Notes: generated from the sequence alone by a model not told the origin. A stretch of DNA of 64,000 nt from Eikenella longinqua (GCF_001648355.1 NZ_LXSL01000032.1:1-64000); one strand, 5' to 3'. Shown: positions 41,111-49,656, counted from the first letter of the stretch. Program-made: numbers and translations.

Positions 41111-42622
41111 ATGACCCAAAAATGCCCCGTTACCCACCTCACCATGAACAACGGCGCGCCCGTTGCCGACAACCAAAACAGCCTGACCGCCGGCCCGCGC
41201 GGCCCGTTGCTGGCGCAGGATTTGTGGCTGAATGAAAAACTCGCCGACTTCGTGCGCGAAGTCATCCCCGAACGCCGTATGCACGCCAAAGGTTCGGGCG
41301 CGTTCGGCACGTTCACCGTAACGCACGACATCACGAAATACACCCGAGCCAAAATCTTCAGCGCAGTCGGCAAGAAAACCGAGATGTTCGCCCGCTTCAC
41401 CACCGTGGCAGGCGAGCGCGGCGCAGCCGATGCAGAACGCGACATCCGCGGCTTTGCGTTGAAGTTCTACACCGAAGAAGGCAACTGGGATATGGTCGGC
41501 AACAACACGCCCGTGTTCTTCCTGCGCGACCCGCGCAAATTCCCCGACCTGAACAAAGCCGTCAAACGCGACCCGCGCACCAATATGCGCTCCGCCACCA
41601 ACAACTGGGACTTCTGGACGCTGCTGCCCGAAGCCCTGCACCAAGTTACCATCGTCATGAGCGACCGCGGCATCCCCGCCAGCTACCGCCATATGCACGG
41701 CTTCGGTTCGCATACGTACAGCTTCTGGAACGAAGCGGGCGAGCGTTTTTGGGTGAAATTCCACTTCCGTACCCAACAAGGCATTAAAAACCTGACCGAC
41801 AAAGAAGCGGCAGACATCATCGCCAACGACCGCGAAAGCCACCAGCGCGATTTGTACGAAGCCATCGAACGCGGCGAGTTTCCGAAATGGACGATGTACG
41901 TCCAAATCATGCCCGAGGCGGACGCGGAAAAAGTGCCGTATCATCCTTTCGACCTGACCAAAGTTTGGCCGAAAAAAGACTATCCGCTGATTGAAGTGGG
42001 CGAATTCGAGCTGAACCGCAATCCCGAAAACTTCTTCGCCGATGTGGAACAATCCGTCTTCGCACCGAGCAACCTCGTTCCCGGCATAGGCGCCAGCCCC
42101 GACAAAATGCTGCAAGCCCGTTTGTTCAACTACGCCGACGCGCAACGCTACCGCTTGGGGGTGAACTTCCGCCAAATCCCGGTAAACCGCCCGCGTTGCC
42201 CCGTCCACAGCAACCAGCGCGACGGGCAAGGCCGCGCCGACGGCAACTATGGCAGCCTGCCGCACTACGAACCCAACAGCTTCGGCCAATGGCAGCAGCA
42301 GCCCAACTTCGCCGAACCGCCCCTGAAAATCAACGGCGACGCAGCGCACTGGGACTACCGCCAAGACGATGACGACTACTTCAGCCAACCGCGCGCCTTG
42401 TTTAACCTGATGAACGACGCGCAGAAACAGGCTTTGTTTAGCAACACTGCCGCCGCCATGGGCGACGCGCCAAACTTCATTAAATACCGCCACATCCGCA
42501 ACTGCCACCGTTGCGACCCCGCCTACGGCGAAGGCGTGGCAAAAGCCTTGGGGCTGACCGTGGCCGACGCGGTGAAAGCCCGCGAAATCGACCCCGCGCT
42601 CGGCCAAGGCGGCTTGCTATAA
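41111..42622 (+). CDS. katA: Haem catalase
   Basis: 503 residues from ATG 41111, nine bases after AAAGGA; ATG 41069 and 41102 are in frame but lack that spacing. Catalytic His in RMHAKGSGAFGTF, Asn in GNNTPVFFLRDPRKFPD, haem-ligand Tyr in RLFNYADAQRYRLGVN. Small-subunit clade catalase, very like neisserial KatA over its first 200 residues. No uptake sequence lies inside 1.5 kb. Upstream DNA has four ATAG half-site-like repeats (41019, 41028, 41047, 41059), but their spacing does not fit an OxyR site well. Confidence 0.97.
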   Translation: MTQKCPVTHLTMNNGAPVADNQNSLTAGPRGPLLAQDLWLNEKLADFVREVIPERRMHAKGSGAFGTFTVTHDITKYTRAKIFSAVGKKTEMFARFTTVAGERGAADAERDIRGFALKFYTEEGNWDMVGNNTPVFFLRDPRKFPDLNKAVKRDPRTNMRSATNNWDFWTLLPEALHQVTIVMSDRGIPASYRHMHGFGSHTYSFWNEAGERFWVKFHFRTQQGIKNLTDKEAADIIANDRESHQRDLYEAIERGEFPKWTMYVQIMPEADAEKVPYHPFDLTKVWPKKDYPLIEVGEFELNRNPENFFADVEQSVFAPSNLVPGIGASPDKMLQARLFNYADAQRYRLGVNFRQIPVNRPRCPVHSNQRDGQGRADGNYGSLPHYEPNSFGQWQQQPNFAEPPLKINGDAAHWDYRQDDDDYFSQPRALFNLMNDAQKQALFSNTAAAMGDAPNFIKYRHIRNCHRCDPAYGEGVAKALGLTVADAVKAREIDPALGQGGLL

Positions 42623-42654
42623 AACGCCCGGCAAACCATCATCCGGCCATTATC

Positions 42655-42689
42655 AAAGGCTACCTGAAAATTTTCAGGTAGCCTTTTTT
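42655..42689 (+). terminator. Uptake-sequence terminator after katA
   Basis: AAAGGCTACCTGAAAA runs straight into TTTTCAGGTAGCCTTTTTT: a near-perfect palindrome ending in T6, a textbook uptake-sequence terminator. Confidence 0.9.
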
Positions 42690-42772
42690 GCCCGCGCCCA
42701 TTCCAAAGCCACCGCCCAAACGTTAAAATCCATCCGTTTTCCCATTCCCTCCCAACACAGAAAGGACAAGCC

Positions 42773-43294
42773 ATGCTCCGCCGCCTCACCGCCCTCCTCG
42801 CCCTCAGCCTCGCCGGCCAAGCCTACGCCGCCACCTTCATCGCCGACAGCATCCCCTACGCCCCCGACGCCAAAGTGGCCGACCGCATCAGCACCGAATG
42901 CACCGATTTAGGCAAAACCTTCAGCCAAGAAATCATCAGCCAAGCCAAAGCCCAAGGCATTGAGCTGCAAGCCGCCCCCGCCGGCAGCCTCGCCGAACAG
43001 CCCGACCGCATCGACATCCAAATCACCGACATCCGCAGCTACGGCAGCGCCTTCACCGGCCACTACAAATCCATCAACCTCCAGCTCACCCGCTACCAAA
43101 ACGGCCAGCCCACCGCCAGCACCAAACTCAGCCGCCGCTCCCTCGGCGGCATGGGCGGCATGTTCAAAAGCTCCTGCTCCGTGCTCGACCGCGTAACCGG
43201 CACCCTCTCCCAAGACATCGCCGCCTGGCTCAAAGCCCCCGCCGCCGCCGCCGAAACCCCGGCCGGCACCGAAGCCGCCAGCCAAGCCCAATAA
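42773..43294 (+). CDS. Exported protein of unknown function
   Basis: 173 residues after AGAAAGGA. Signal peptide MLRRLTALLALSLAGQAYAA. The mature protein has two Cys (STECTDLG, FKSSCSVLDR), a repeated SRRSLGGMGGMF stretch and an Ala/Pro-rich C-terminal tail. Periplasmic, perhaps outer-membrane associated. Not recognised. Confidence 0.78.
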   Translation: MLRRLTALLALSLAGQAYAATFIADSIPYAPDAKVADRISTECTDLGKTFSQEIISQAKAQGIELQAAPAGSLAEQPDRIDIQITDIRSYGSAFTGHYKSINLQLTRYQNGQPTASTKLSRRSLGGMGGMFKSSCSVLDRVTGTLSQDIAAWLKAPAAAAETPAGTEAASQAQ

Positions 43295-43392
43295 GCTGTT
43301 TTCAAACAGGCTACCTGAAAAATAGCCCGCACAACAAAAGATACCGTAATCGAAAGTCAAGCACTTTTTAAAAACGCAAGCAACAGTAAGGC

Positions 43393-43419
43393 AGCGGCAA
43401 TCTTCGGATGCCGCTTTTT
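43393..43419 (+). terminator. Small terminator before the yicC remnant
   Basis: AGCGGCA and TGCCGCT with TTTT; it may end the 42773 gene or belong to the IS remnant. Confidence 0.6.
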
Positions 43420-43442
43420 CGCAACAGTTCAAAACTGCTGTT

Positions 43443-43703
43443 TTACGCCTGTTTGTGCCGGTTCTCGTCAAACGGCTGGCCGGATTTGATGACGGCGTAA
43501 GCGTATTTGATGATTTTGCACATCATCAAGACGTAAATTTGCTTGGGGTGTTTGCCCTGTTTCAGCTTTTGTTCAAACCAAGGCCGCCAAAGTTTGCTCC
43601 TTAGGCAGGCTGCCCGGGCGGGATAGTAAAGTGCTTTGCGCACCATCTTATCGCCCATTTTGGATATCTTGACGTATTTCACGCTTGTGCCGGAATCTTT
43701 GAT
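43443..43703 (-). mobile_element. 3' remnant of an IS110-family insertion sequence
   Basis: The last about 86 codons of the fused frame match the transposase C-terminal (transposase_20) pattern: ISK.GD..VRKALY.PA, then a basic stretch LKQGKHPKQIYVLMM. Only this end remains; no transposase N-terminus is present. The junction with yicC is at about 43703. Confidence 0.8.
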
Positions 43704-44219
43704 AAGCGCATCCAGAATCTGCTCCATCTGCTGCAAGCGCTGCAACAAGTGCTGCTGAAGCTGGGCGCCTTCGCGGCTGCGCGCCTGATTGAAGCTCTCC
43801 AGCACTTCGTTGATCAGGCGCAGCACGCTTTCGTCCAAATCGCCCGCCTCTTCCGCCGGCGCGGCCAGCACGCCAGGGAAGGCGAGGATGTCGGCCACAC
43901 CCAGGCGGTTGATGTCGGGGTGTTTGCGGCAGATTTTGTTGTTGATCTTCGCCAACTGCGACACCAGCTTTTTGTTCAGCTGCAAGCTGCGGGCGGCCGG
44001 CTGCGTGTCGTGCTGGAGCTGGATGCGGCATTCGATTTTGCCGCGTGCGGCGCGGGCGGACACGGCTTCGCGCAGCGCACCTTCGAGGTGGCGCAGGTCT
44101 TCGGGCATTTTGAATTGGATGTCGAGGTAGCGGTGGTTGACCGCGCGCAATTCGAGATAGAGGCGTTTGCTGCCGTGTTCGGCGCTGCCGTTGGCAAAGC
44201 CGGTCATGCTGTTGATCAT
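43443..44219 (-). pseudogene. yicC: yicC 5' part fused to the 3' end of an IS110-family transposase
   Basis: The first about 172 codons are YicC-like (MINSMTGFANGSAEHGSK, RAVNHRYLDIQFKMPEDLR, ADILAFPGV). After RLQQMEQILDAL the frame changes character to DSGTSVKYVKISKMGDKMVR, then ALYYPARAACLR and YAVIKSGQPFDE, the C-terminus of IS110/IS1111 transposases. About 115 residues of YicC, including the conserved C-terminal RNase domain, are missing and not found nearby. A single open frame of 258 codons results, but YicC activity should be lost. Confidence 0.85.
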
Positions 44220-44318
44220 GTTTTTTCCTTTAAATACAGTGGATAAATTTTTAGCTGCGTTGAAACTGGCGTTTTAACTTCGTTGAAGCTTGCGCTTTCA
44301 GGTAGCCTCAAGCTTGGT

Positions 44319-45191
44319 TTACCTGCCTTTGGCGAAACTGCCGAGCACGCCGGCGCCCACAATCACCAGCATGCCGGCGATTTCGTGCCAGCTGATGCTA
44401 TCGCCGAGCCAGAAAATGCCCAGCAGGGTGGAAAACACCACGGTGAGGTAGGAGAGCGAAGCCACGGTGAGCTTGCGCCCCACCTGGTAGGCGCGGGTCA
44501 TCGCCAGCTGGCCGAGCGTGCCGGCGGCGCCCAGGCCGAGCAGATAGGGCAGCGATTGGGCGCTGGGCGGCTGCCAGCCTTGAATGCAAGCCAAAGTGCC
44601 GGCCATGGCCGTGCCCACGCAGCAGAAGTAAAACACCACGCGCCAGCTCGGCTCACCCAGCTTGGAAAGTTCGCGCACCTGCAAATACGCCCAGCCGGAG
44701 CACACGCCGGAAACCAGCCCGACCAAGCCGGCGGCTCGCTGCTCGGAAGCAAAAGTGGGCTGCAGCAGGATGATGATGCCACCAAAGCCCATCAGCAGCG
44801 CGGCCAACATCAGCGGCGCGATTTTTTCTTTGAGAAATAAGAAAGAGAGCAGCGCCAAAAACAGCGAGGAGGTGTAGTTTAGCGTGATGGCGGTGGCCAG
44901 CGGCAGGCGGGTGAGCGCGTAGAACGAGAGCAGCAGCGCCACCGTGCCGGTAATGCTGCGGTTGAAGTGGGATTTCAGGTGCGGCGTGCGGAAGGCCTGC
45001 CCGCGCCACCAGATGGGCAGCCCGATGGCGGCGAGCCCAAACAGCATGCGCCAAAACACCAGCTCGTTGAAACTGAAGCCGAAACGGCTGCCGGCGGCTT
45101 TGGCAAATGCGCCCATCAGGGCAAACAGGGCGGCGGAAATCACCATCCAGCCGGAGCCCAGGCGGTCGGCAGGCGGGGAGGAGTGGCTCAT
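44319..45191 (-). CDS. EamA/DMT-family transporter
   Basis: 290 residues, about ten membrane segments in two EamA halves (WMVISAALFALMGAFAKAAG; LGAAGTLGQLAMTRAYQVGR). Contains YTSSLFLALLSFLFLKEKIA, typical of the family. Likely exports a small metabolite; substrate unknown. Preceded by an uptake pair and followed by the repeat fragment AACTTCGTTGAAGCTTGCG at 44277. Confidence 0.86.
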   Translation of the reverse strand: MSHSSPPADRLGSGWMVISAALFALMGAFAKAAGSRFGFSFNELVFWRMLFGLAAIGLPIWWRGQAFRTPHLKSHFNRSITGTVALLLSFYALTRLPLATAITLNYTSSLFLALLSFLFLKEKIAPLMLAALLMGFGGIIILLQPTFASEQRAAGLVGLVSGVCSGWAYLQVRELSKLGEPSWRVVFYFCCVGTAMAGTLACIQGWQPPSAQSLPYLLGLGAAGTLGQLAMTRAYQVGRKLTVASLSYLTVVFSTLLGIFWLGDSISWHEIAGMLVIVGAGVLGSFAKGR

Positions 45192-45217
45192 GATGGCTTC
45201 AATCGGGTTGCGGAAAT

Positions 45218-45259
45218 ATTTTCAGGTAGCCTCTTGCGGCAAGCAGGCTACCTGAAAAA
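45218..45259. repeat. Inverted uptake pair after ftsB
   Basis: TTTTCAGGTAGCCT and GGCTACCTGAAAA between ftsB and the transporter gene. Confidence 0.88.
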
Positions 45260-45272
45260 CTATTGAAACATA

Positions 45273-45584
45273 TTATTCGGCAGCCGTTTCGCCTTCGGCC
45301 GCGGCGGCTTCGGAGGCGGGCAAGATGCGGTAATACACTTCGCCCGGGCCCACGTAGCCCAGCTCGGTGCGGGCGATTTCGGCAATCGCGTCTTGGCCGT
45401 TGCGCAGGTTTTCCACTTCGGCCTTCAAAGCCTGATTGCGCCACACCAGGGCTTGGTTGGCCTCGCGCCGGCGCTCGGCTTGGGATTCCAGCCGCCACAT
45501 ATCGCGCCAGCCGCCTTTGGCCAGCCACAAATCCTGTTGCAGCCACACCAGCGCCAAGGCCAGCACCACGGTTACCCATTTCAT
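45273..45584 (-). CDS. ftsB: Cell-division protein FtsB
   Basis: 103 residues. One N-terminal membrane helix (MKWVTVVLALALVWLQQDLW), a coiled coil (SQAERRREANQALVWRNQAL), and the conserved ARTELGYVGPGEVYYRI. Part of the FtsQLB complex that activates septal peptidoglycan synthesis. Downstream of eno on the same strand with only an uptake sequence between, so probably co-transcribed. Confidence 0.92.
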   Translation of the reverse strand: MKWVTVVLALALVWLQQDLWLAKGGWRDMWRLESQAERRREANQALVWRNQALKAEVENLRNGQDAIAEIARTELGYVGPGEVYYRILPASEAAAAEGETAAE

Positions 45585-45598
45585 TTTTCAGGTAGCCT

Positions 45599-46885
45599 TT
45601 AGCGCGCCAGGTGGTAGAAAGCGGCTTGGCCGGGGTAATAGGCGGCGCTGCCCAACTCTTCTTCGATGCGCAAAAGCTGGTTGTATTTGGCCATGCGGTC
45701 GGAGCGGGAGAGCGAGCCGGTTTTGATCTGCATGCAGTTGGTGGCCACGGCCAGGTCGGCGATGGTGCTGTCTTCGGTTTCGCCGGAGCGGTGGCTCATC
45801 ACGCTGGCGTAGCGGTTGCGCTTGGCCAAATCCACGGCTTTCAGGGTTTCGCTCAAGGTGCCGATTTGGTTCACTTTCACCAGCAGGGCGTTGGCAATAC
45901 CGTCTTTAATGCCTTCGGCCAGAATCTGCGGATTGGTCACAAACAAATCGTCGCCCACCAGCTGCACTTTGCCGCCCAACTTTTGGGTGAGCAGCTTCCA
46001 GCCTTCGCGGTCGTTTTCGTCCATGCCGTCTTCGATGGAGATAATCGGATAGCGGGAAACCAGGTCGGCCAAGTAATCGGCAAATTCGGCATTGGTGAGC
46101 GCTTTGCCTTCGGCGGAGAGGTGGTACTTGCCTTCGCGGTAAAACTCACTGGAGGCGCAGTCGAGCGCCAGCAGCACGTCTTTGCCGGCTTCGTAGCCCG
46201 CGGCTTTCACGGCTTCCAGAATCAAATCCAGCGCTTCGGCGTGGCTGCCCAAATTGGGGGCGAAGCCGCCTTCGTCGCCCACGGTGGTGGGGAAGCCCTT
46301 GTCGTGGCAGATTTTCTTCAAGTGGTGGAACACTTCCGCGCCGCAACGCAACGCATCGCGGAAGCTCTCCGCGCCCACCGGCATAATCATGAATTCCTGA
46401 ATATCCAGGCTGTTGTTGGCATGTTCGCCGCCGTTGATCACATTCATCATCGGCACCGGCATCGCCATCGGCCCGGCGCCACCCAAATAGCGGTAGAGCG
46501 GCAGGCCGGCATCTTCGGCGGCCGCACGCGCCACGGCCATGGATACGGCCAAAGTGGCATTAGCGCCGAGGCGGCCTTTGTTGTCCGTGCCGTCGAGCTC
46601 CACCAGCACGCTGTCGATATAGCTCTGCTCGGAAGCATCAATGCCGATTATGGCTTGAGCGATTTCGTTGTTCACATTCTCCACCGCCTTGAGCACGCCT
46701 TTGCCCAAATAGCGCCCGGCATCGCCGTCGCGCAGTTCCAAGGCTTCTTTCTGACCGGTGGAAGCGCCGCTGGGCACGGCCGCGCGCCCCATCACGCTGC
46801 TTTCCAGCAACACATCGCATTCTACGGTGGGATTGCCGCGCGAATCGAGAATCTCGCGGGCGAAAACATCAATAATGGCGCTCAT
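45599..46885 (-). CDS. eno: Enolase
   Basis: 428 residues, complete. Conserved EILDSRGNPTVECDV, PSGASTGQKEALELRDGD, the Mg2+ and catalytic region (ALDCASSEFY, SIEDGMDENDREGW, LFVTNPQILAEGI, LVKVNQIGTLSET) and SHRSGETEDSTIADLAVA. Interconverts 2-phosphoglycerate and PEP; in E. coli also part of the degradosome. eno-ftsB order is widely conserved. Confidence 0.98.
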   Translation of the reverse strand: MSAIIDVFAREILDSRGNPTVECDVLLESSVMGRAAVPSGASTGQKEALELRDGDAGRYLGKGVLKAVENVNNEIAQAIIGIDASEQSYIDSVLVELDGTDNKGRLGANATLAVSMAVARAAAEDAGLPLYRYLGGAGPMAMPVPMMNVINGGEHANNSLDIQEFMIMPVGAESFRDALRCGAEVFHHLKKICHDKGFPTTVGDEGGFAPNLGSHAEALDLILEAVKAAGYEAGKDVLLALDCASSEFYREGKYHLSAEGKALTNAEFADYLADLVSRYPIISIEDGMDENDREGWKLLTQKLGGKVQLVGDDLFVTNPQILAEGIKDGIANALLVKVNQIGTLSETLKAVDLAKRNRYASVMSHRSGETEDSTIADLAVATNCMQIKTGSLSRSDRMAKYNQLLRIEEELGSAAYYPGQAAFYHLAR

Positions 46886-46947
46886 GCATTCTGCTCCAAA
46901 AGTTAGTTGGCTGAAGAAACGGCGGCTTACCCGCCAAAACGGCGGGA

Positions 46948-46953
46948 TTATAC
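46948..46953 (-). promoter_or_regulatory. Candidate -10 box for eno
   Basis: Complement reads TATAAT, 63 bases before the eno ATG. A CCCGCC/GGCGGG hairpin (46930-46947) lies in the leader right after it. No clear -35. Confidence 0.5.
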
Positions 46954-47047
46954 CCTGAAACGGATGGCCTTAGAAACGCAACGGCAGTCGGGCATGGCCA
47001 GCCGCCGCCGGCAATGCCGCAACACGCGGCAACGCATCTGCCCGCAC

Positions 47048-47076
47048 TTGACAAAACCCGCGTTTGGGCATTAAAT
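47048..47076 (+). promoter_or_regulatory. Promoter of the metNIQ riboswitch leader
   Basis: A perfect TTGACA (47048-47053), 17 bases, then TTAAAT (47071-47076). The predicted start near 47083 lies just ahead of the aptamer. Confidence 0.8.
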
Positions 47077-47090
47077 ACGCCCCACTTCTT

Positions 47091-47135
47091 TACGCCGATT
47101 TGATACAGCTTGCGGGCGTTAAAACAGCTAAAGCG
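47091..47135 (+). promoter_or_regulatory. SAM-II riboswitch aptamer
   Basis: P1 is ACGCC (47092-47096) with GGCGT (47115-47119). The P1 loop begins with GATTTG and contains GCTTGC; after P1 comes TAAAACA and GCTAAAGC. This order (P1, GATTTG, GCTTGC, P1', TTAAA, GCTAAAGC) is the SAM-II (SAM-alpha) consensus. GCTT (47108-47111) can pair with AAGC (47131-47134) as the pseudoknot. It precedes methionine-transport genes, as expected for a SAM sensor. Confidence 0.78.
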
Positions 47136-47164
47136 TACCCCTAGCGACACGCACCATCTGTTTT

Positions 47165-47199
47165 AAGCCCATTGCCGATTCAATGGGCTTTTATGTTTT
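47165..47199 (+). terminator. Attenuator hairpin controlled by the SAM-II aptamer
   Basis: AAGCCCATTG (47165-47174) pairs with CAATGGGCTT (47181-47190), followed by TTATGTTTT, ten bases before the metN ATG. The alternative fold GGGCGTTAAAACAG (47114-47127) with CTGTTTTAAGCCC (47158-47170) uses both the aptamer 3' half and the terminator 5' arm, so SAM binding should favour termination. Confidence 0.8.
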
Positions 47200-47208
47200 C
47201 AATAAATT

Positions 47209-47946
47209 ATGATTATTCTGGATTCCGTTTGCAAAAGCTACCACCACGGCAAAAGCAACCAATTCATGGCCGTGCACCCCTTGAGCCTGAGCATCGAGCA
47301 AGGCGAGGTGTTCGGGCTGATGGGCTATTCCGGTGCGGGTAAATCCACCCTGCTGCGCCTGATTAACCTGTTGGAACGCCCCGACAGCGGCAAAGTGCTG
47401 GTGGACGGCCAAGACCTTACTGCCATGAACCCCGTCCAGCTGCGCGCCGCGCGGCAGAGCATCGGCATGGTGTTCCAGCAGTTCAACCTGCTGGCCAACC
47501 GCACCGTGGCCGGCAATGTGGCCTTCCCTCTGGAAATCGCCGGCTGGAGCAAAGACAAAATCAACGAGCGCGTGGGCGAATGCTTGCAGATTGTCGGCCT
47601 TTCCGACCGCGCGCAGCACTACCCCGCCCAGCTTTCCGGCGGGCAGAAGCAGCGGGTGGGCATTGCCCGCGCGCTGGCGCCCAATCCGAGCGTGATTCTG
47701 GCCGACGAGCCCACTTCCGCGCTCGACCCGGCCACCACCCGCAGCGTGCTCGACTGCCTGCAAGACATCAACCGCCGCTTCAACGTAACCATCGTGATCG
47801 TAACCCACGAAATGAGCGTGATCCGCCGCCTGTGTAGCCGTACCGCCCTGCTGCACCAGGGGCACCTGCTGGAAGTGGCCGACGTGCGCGATAAGCAGAT
47901 TCTGGCGCACACCGACATCGGGCGCGAATTGGTACAGGAGGATTAA
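47209..47946 (+). CDS. metN: Methionine ABC transporter ATPase
   Basis: 245 residues. Walker A GYSGAGKST (about 39-47), signature LSGGQKQR, Walker B VILADEPTSALD, switch His in VTHEMS. It ends soon after the ATPase fold and lacks the about 90-residue C-terminal NIL/ACT domain through which E. coli MetN is inhibited by methionine. Control may rest on the riboswitch instead. Start is ATG 47209 right after the attenuator; no strong ribosome site is visible. Confidence 0.95.
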   Translation: MIILDSVCKSYHHGKSNQFMAVHPLSLSIEQGEVFGLMGYSGAGKSTLLRLINLLERPDSGKVLVDGQDLTAMNPVQLRAARQSIGMVFQQFNLLANRTVAGNVAFPLEIAGWSKDKINERVGECLQIVGLSDRAQHYPAQLSGGQKQRVGIARALAPNPSVILADEPTSALDPATTRSVLDCLQDINRRFNVTIVIVTHEMSVIRRLCSRTALLHQGHLLEVADVRDKQILAHTDIGRELVQED

Positions 47947-47948
47947 GC

Positions 47949-48629
47949 ATGGGGCAGCAATACGATATTTGGGAAAACCTGATGCGCCTGCGGCCGGAGT
48001 TTTACAAATCCTTTTGGCAAACGGCGGTGATGCTCGGCATTTCCGTGCCCGTGAGCGTACTGATTGGCGGGCTGCTGGGCGTGTGGCTGTTTACCACCAA
48101 CCGCAACCAGATTTTCGCCAACCGCCGCGTGAACCACTTTCTCGGTTTCACCATCGACTTCATCCGCGCCTTCCCCTTCGTTATCCTGATGATTGTGATG
48201 ATGAAGCCCACCCGCATGATTATGGGCACCACCTTCGGCCCGGTGGCCGCCTCCATTTCGCTCAGCGTGGCCGCCATGTTTTACTTTGCGCGGCTGGTGG
48301 AGCAGAATTTGGCCGAAGTGCCCAAAGGCGTGGTGGAAGCCGCGCTGGCGATGGGCGCCAAGCCTTCCACGATTATCACCAAAGTGCTGCTGAACGAAGC
48401 GCGTGCCGGCTTGGTGCGCAGCATCGCCATCCTGATTATCGCCACGCTGGGCACCAGCGCTGCGGCCGGCTTAATCGGCGGCGGAGGCGTGGGCGACCTC
48501 GGCATCCGCTACGGCCACCAGCGCTATATGGCCGACGTGCTGTGGACAGTAGTTGCCCTGCTTTCGGCCTTGGTGGTCTGCATTCAATCGGTTGGCAACT
48601 ATCTGGCCGCCCGTTTGGACAAACGCTAG
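47949..48629 (+). CDS. metI: Methionine ABC transporter permease
   Basis: 226 residues, five membrane segments. The coupling motif EAALAMGAKPSTIITKVLLN (about 137-156) is the permease EAA loop. Two bases after metN. Imports D- and L-methionine with MetN and MetQ. Confidence 0.95.
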   Translation: MGQQYDIWENLMRLRPEFYKSFWQTAVMLGISVPVSVLIGGLLGVWLFTTNRNQIFANRRVNHFLGFTIDFIRAFPFVILMIVMMKPTRMIMGTTFGPVAASISLSVAAMFYFARLVEQNLAEVPKGVVEAALAMGAKPSTIITKVLLNEARAGLVRSIAILIIATLGTSAAAGLIGGGGVGDLGIRYGHQRYMADVLWTVVALLSALVVCIQSVGNYLAARLDKR

Positions 48630-48677
48630 TTTATGATTTCTTCCCAACCTGTTTATCCATTAATAAGGAGACACACA

Positions 48678-49580
48678 ATGAAAGCTTTATGGAAACTCAC
48701 CCTCGCCGCCGTGCTGGGCATGACCCTGGCCGCCTGCGGCGGACAAGACAGCGGCGCCGGCCAGGCATCGGCCGCTTCTTCCGGCAGCCAGCCCGCTGCC
48801 GAAGCCAAACGCGAAATCCGCTTCGGCACCACCCCGGGCGACTTTGCCGACATGATTAAAGACCAAATCCAGCCGATTCTGGAAAAACAGGGCTACACCG
48901 TAACCCTCACCGAATTCCCCGACTACGTTACCCCCAACCAAGCGCTGGGCGAAGGCGCCATCGACATCAACATCTTCCAGCACAAGCCCTATCTGGATTC
49001 CTTCAAAGCCGAGCACAACCTCGATCTGACCGAAGTATTCCAAGTGCCCACCGCCCCGCTGGGCATCTACCCGGGCAAACTCACCGCGCTGGACCAAGTG
49101 AAAGACGGCAGCACCGTTTCCATCCCCAATGATCCTTCCAACCTGGCCCGCGCCCTGGTGATGCTCGACAACCTGGGCTGGATCAAGCTGAAAGAAGGCG
49201 TTGACCCGCTGCGCGCCGCCCGCACCGACATCGCCGAAAACACCAAAAACATCGAATTCGTGGAAATGGAAGCCGCCAACCTGCCGCGCAGCCGCCAAGA
49301 CGTGGACTTCGCCATCGTAAACGGCAACTACGCCATGTCTTCCGGCATGAAACTGGCCGAAGCCCTGTTCCAAGAGCCCAGCTTCGCCTACATCAACTGG
49401 TCTGCCGTGCGCACCGCCGATAAAGACGCGCAATGGGTGCAAGACGTAACCGCCGCCTACAACTCCCAAGAGTTTAAAGACTACGCCCACAAACGCTTCG
49501 TCGGCTACAAATACCCCGCCGTTTGGGGCGAAGGCGCCGCCGCAGCTTCAGCCGCCTCTGCCGCTTCCGCCGCCAAATAA
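48678..49580 (+). CDS. metQ: Methionine-binding lipoprotein
   Basis: 300 residues from ATG 48678 after AAGGAG. Lipoprotein signal MKALWKLTLAAVLGMTLAAC with lipobox LAAC. NlpA-family binding protein: FGTTPGDFADMIKDQIQPIL, EGAIDINIFQHKPYLDSF and NGNYAMSSGMKLAEAL. The C-terminus ends in a short Ala/Ser repeat. In Neisseria the homologue is surface-exposed and under study as a vaccine antigen. Last gene of the operon. Confidence 0.95.
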   Translation: MKALWKLTLAAVLGMTLAACGGQDSGAGQASAASSGSQPAAEAKREIRFGTTPGDFADMIKDQIQPILEKQGYTVTLTEFPDYVTPNQALGEGAIDINIFQHKPYLDSFKAEHNLDLTEVFQVPTAPLGIYPGKLTALDQVKDGSTVSIPNDPSNLARALVMLDNLGWIKLKEGVDPLRAARTDIAENTKNIEFVEMEAANLPRSRQDVDFAIVNGNYAMSSGMKLAEALFQEPSFAYINWSAVRTADKDAQWVQDVTAAYNSQEFKDYAHKRFVGYKYPAVWGEGAAAASAASAASAAK

Positions 49581-49595
49581 TCCGCGCGGATAAAG

Positions 49596-49640
49596 CAAAC
49601 AGCAGCCGTTTCAGCCAGCCTGAAGCGGCTGTTTGTTTGG
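49596..49640 (+). terminator. Terminator after metQ
   Basis: CAAACAGCAGCCG and CGGCTGTTTG pair with a 3-base bulge, with an inner TTCAG/CTGAA stem, then TTTGG. Confidence 0.6.
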
Positions 49641-49656
49641 GGCGGACGACAAACCG

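Noticed and set aside
40970..42607. 545-codon minus-strand frame opposite katA
   Set aside because: katA is complete and clear on the plus strand.
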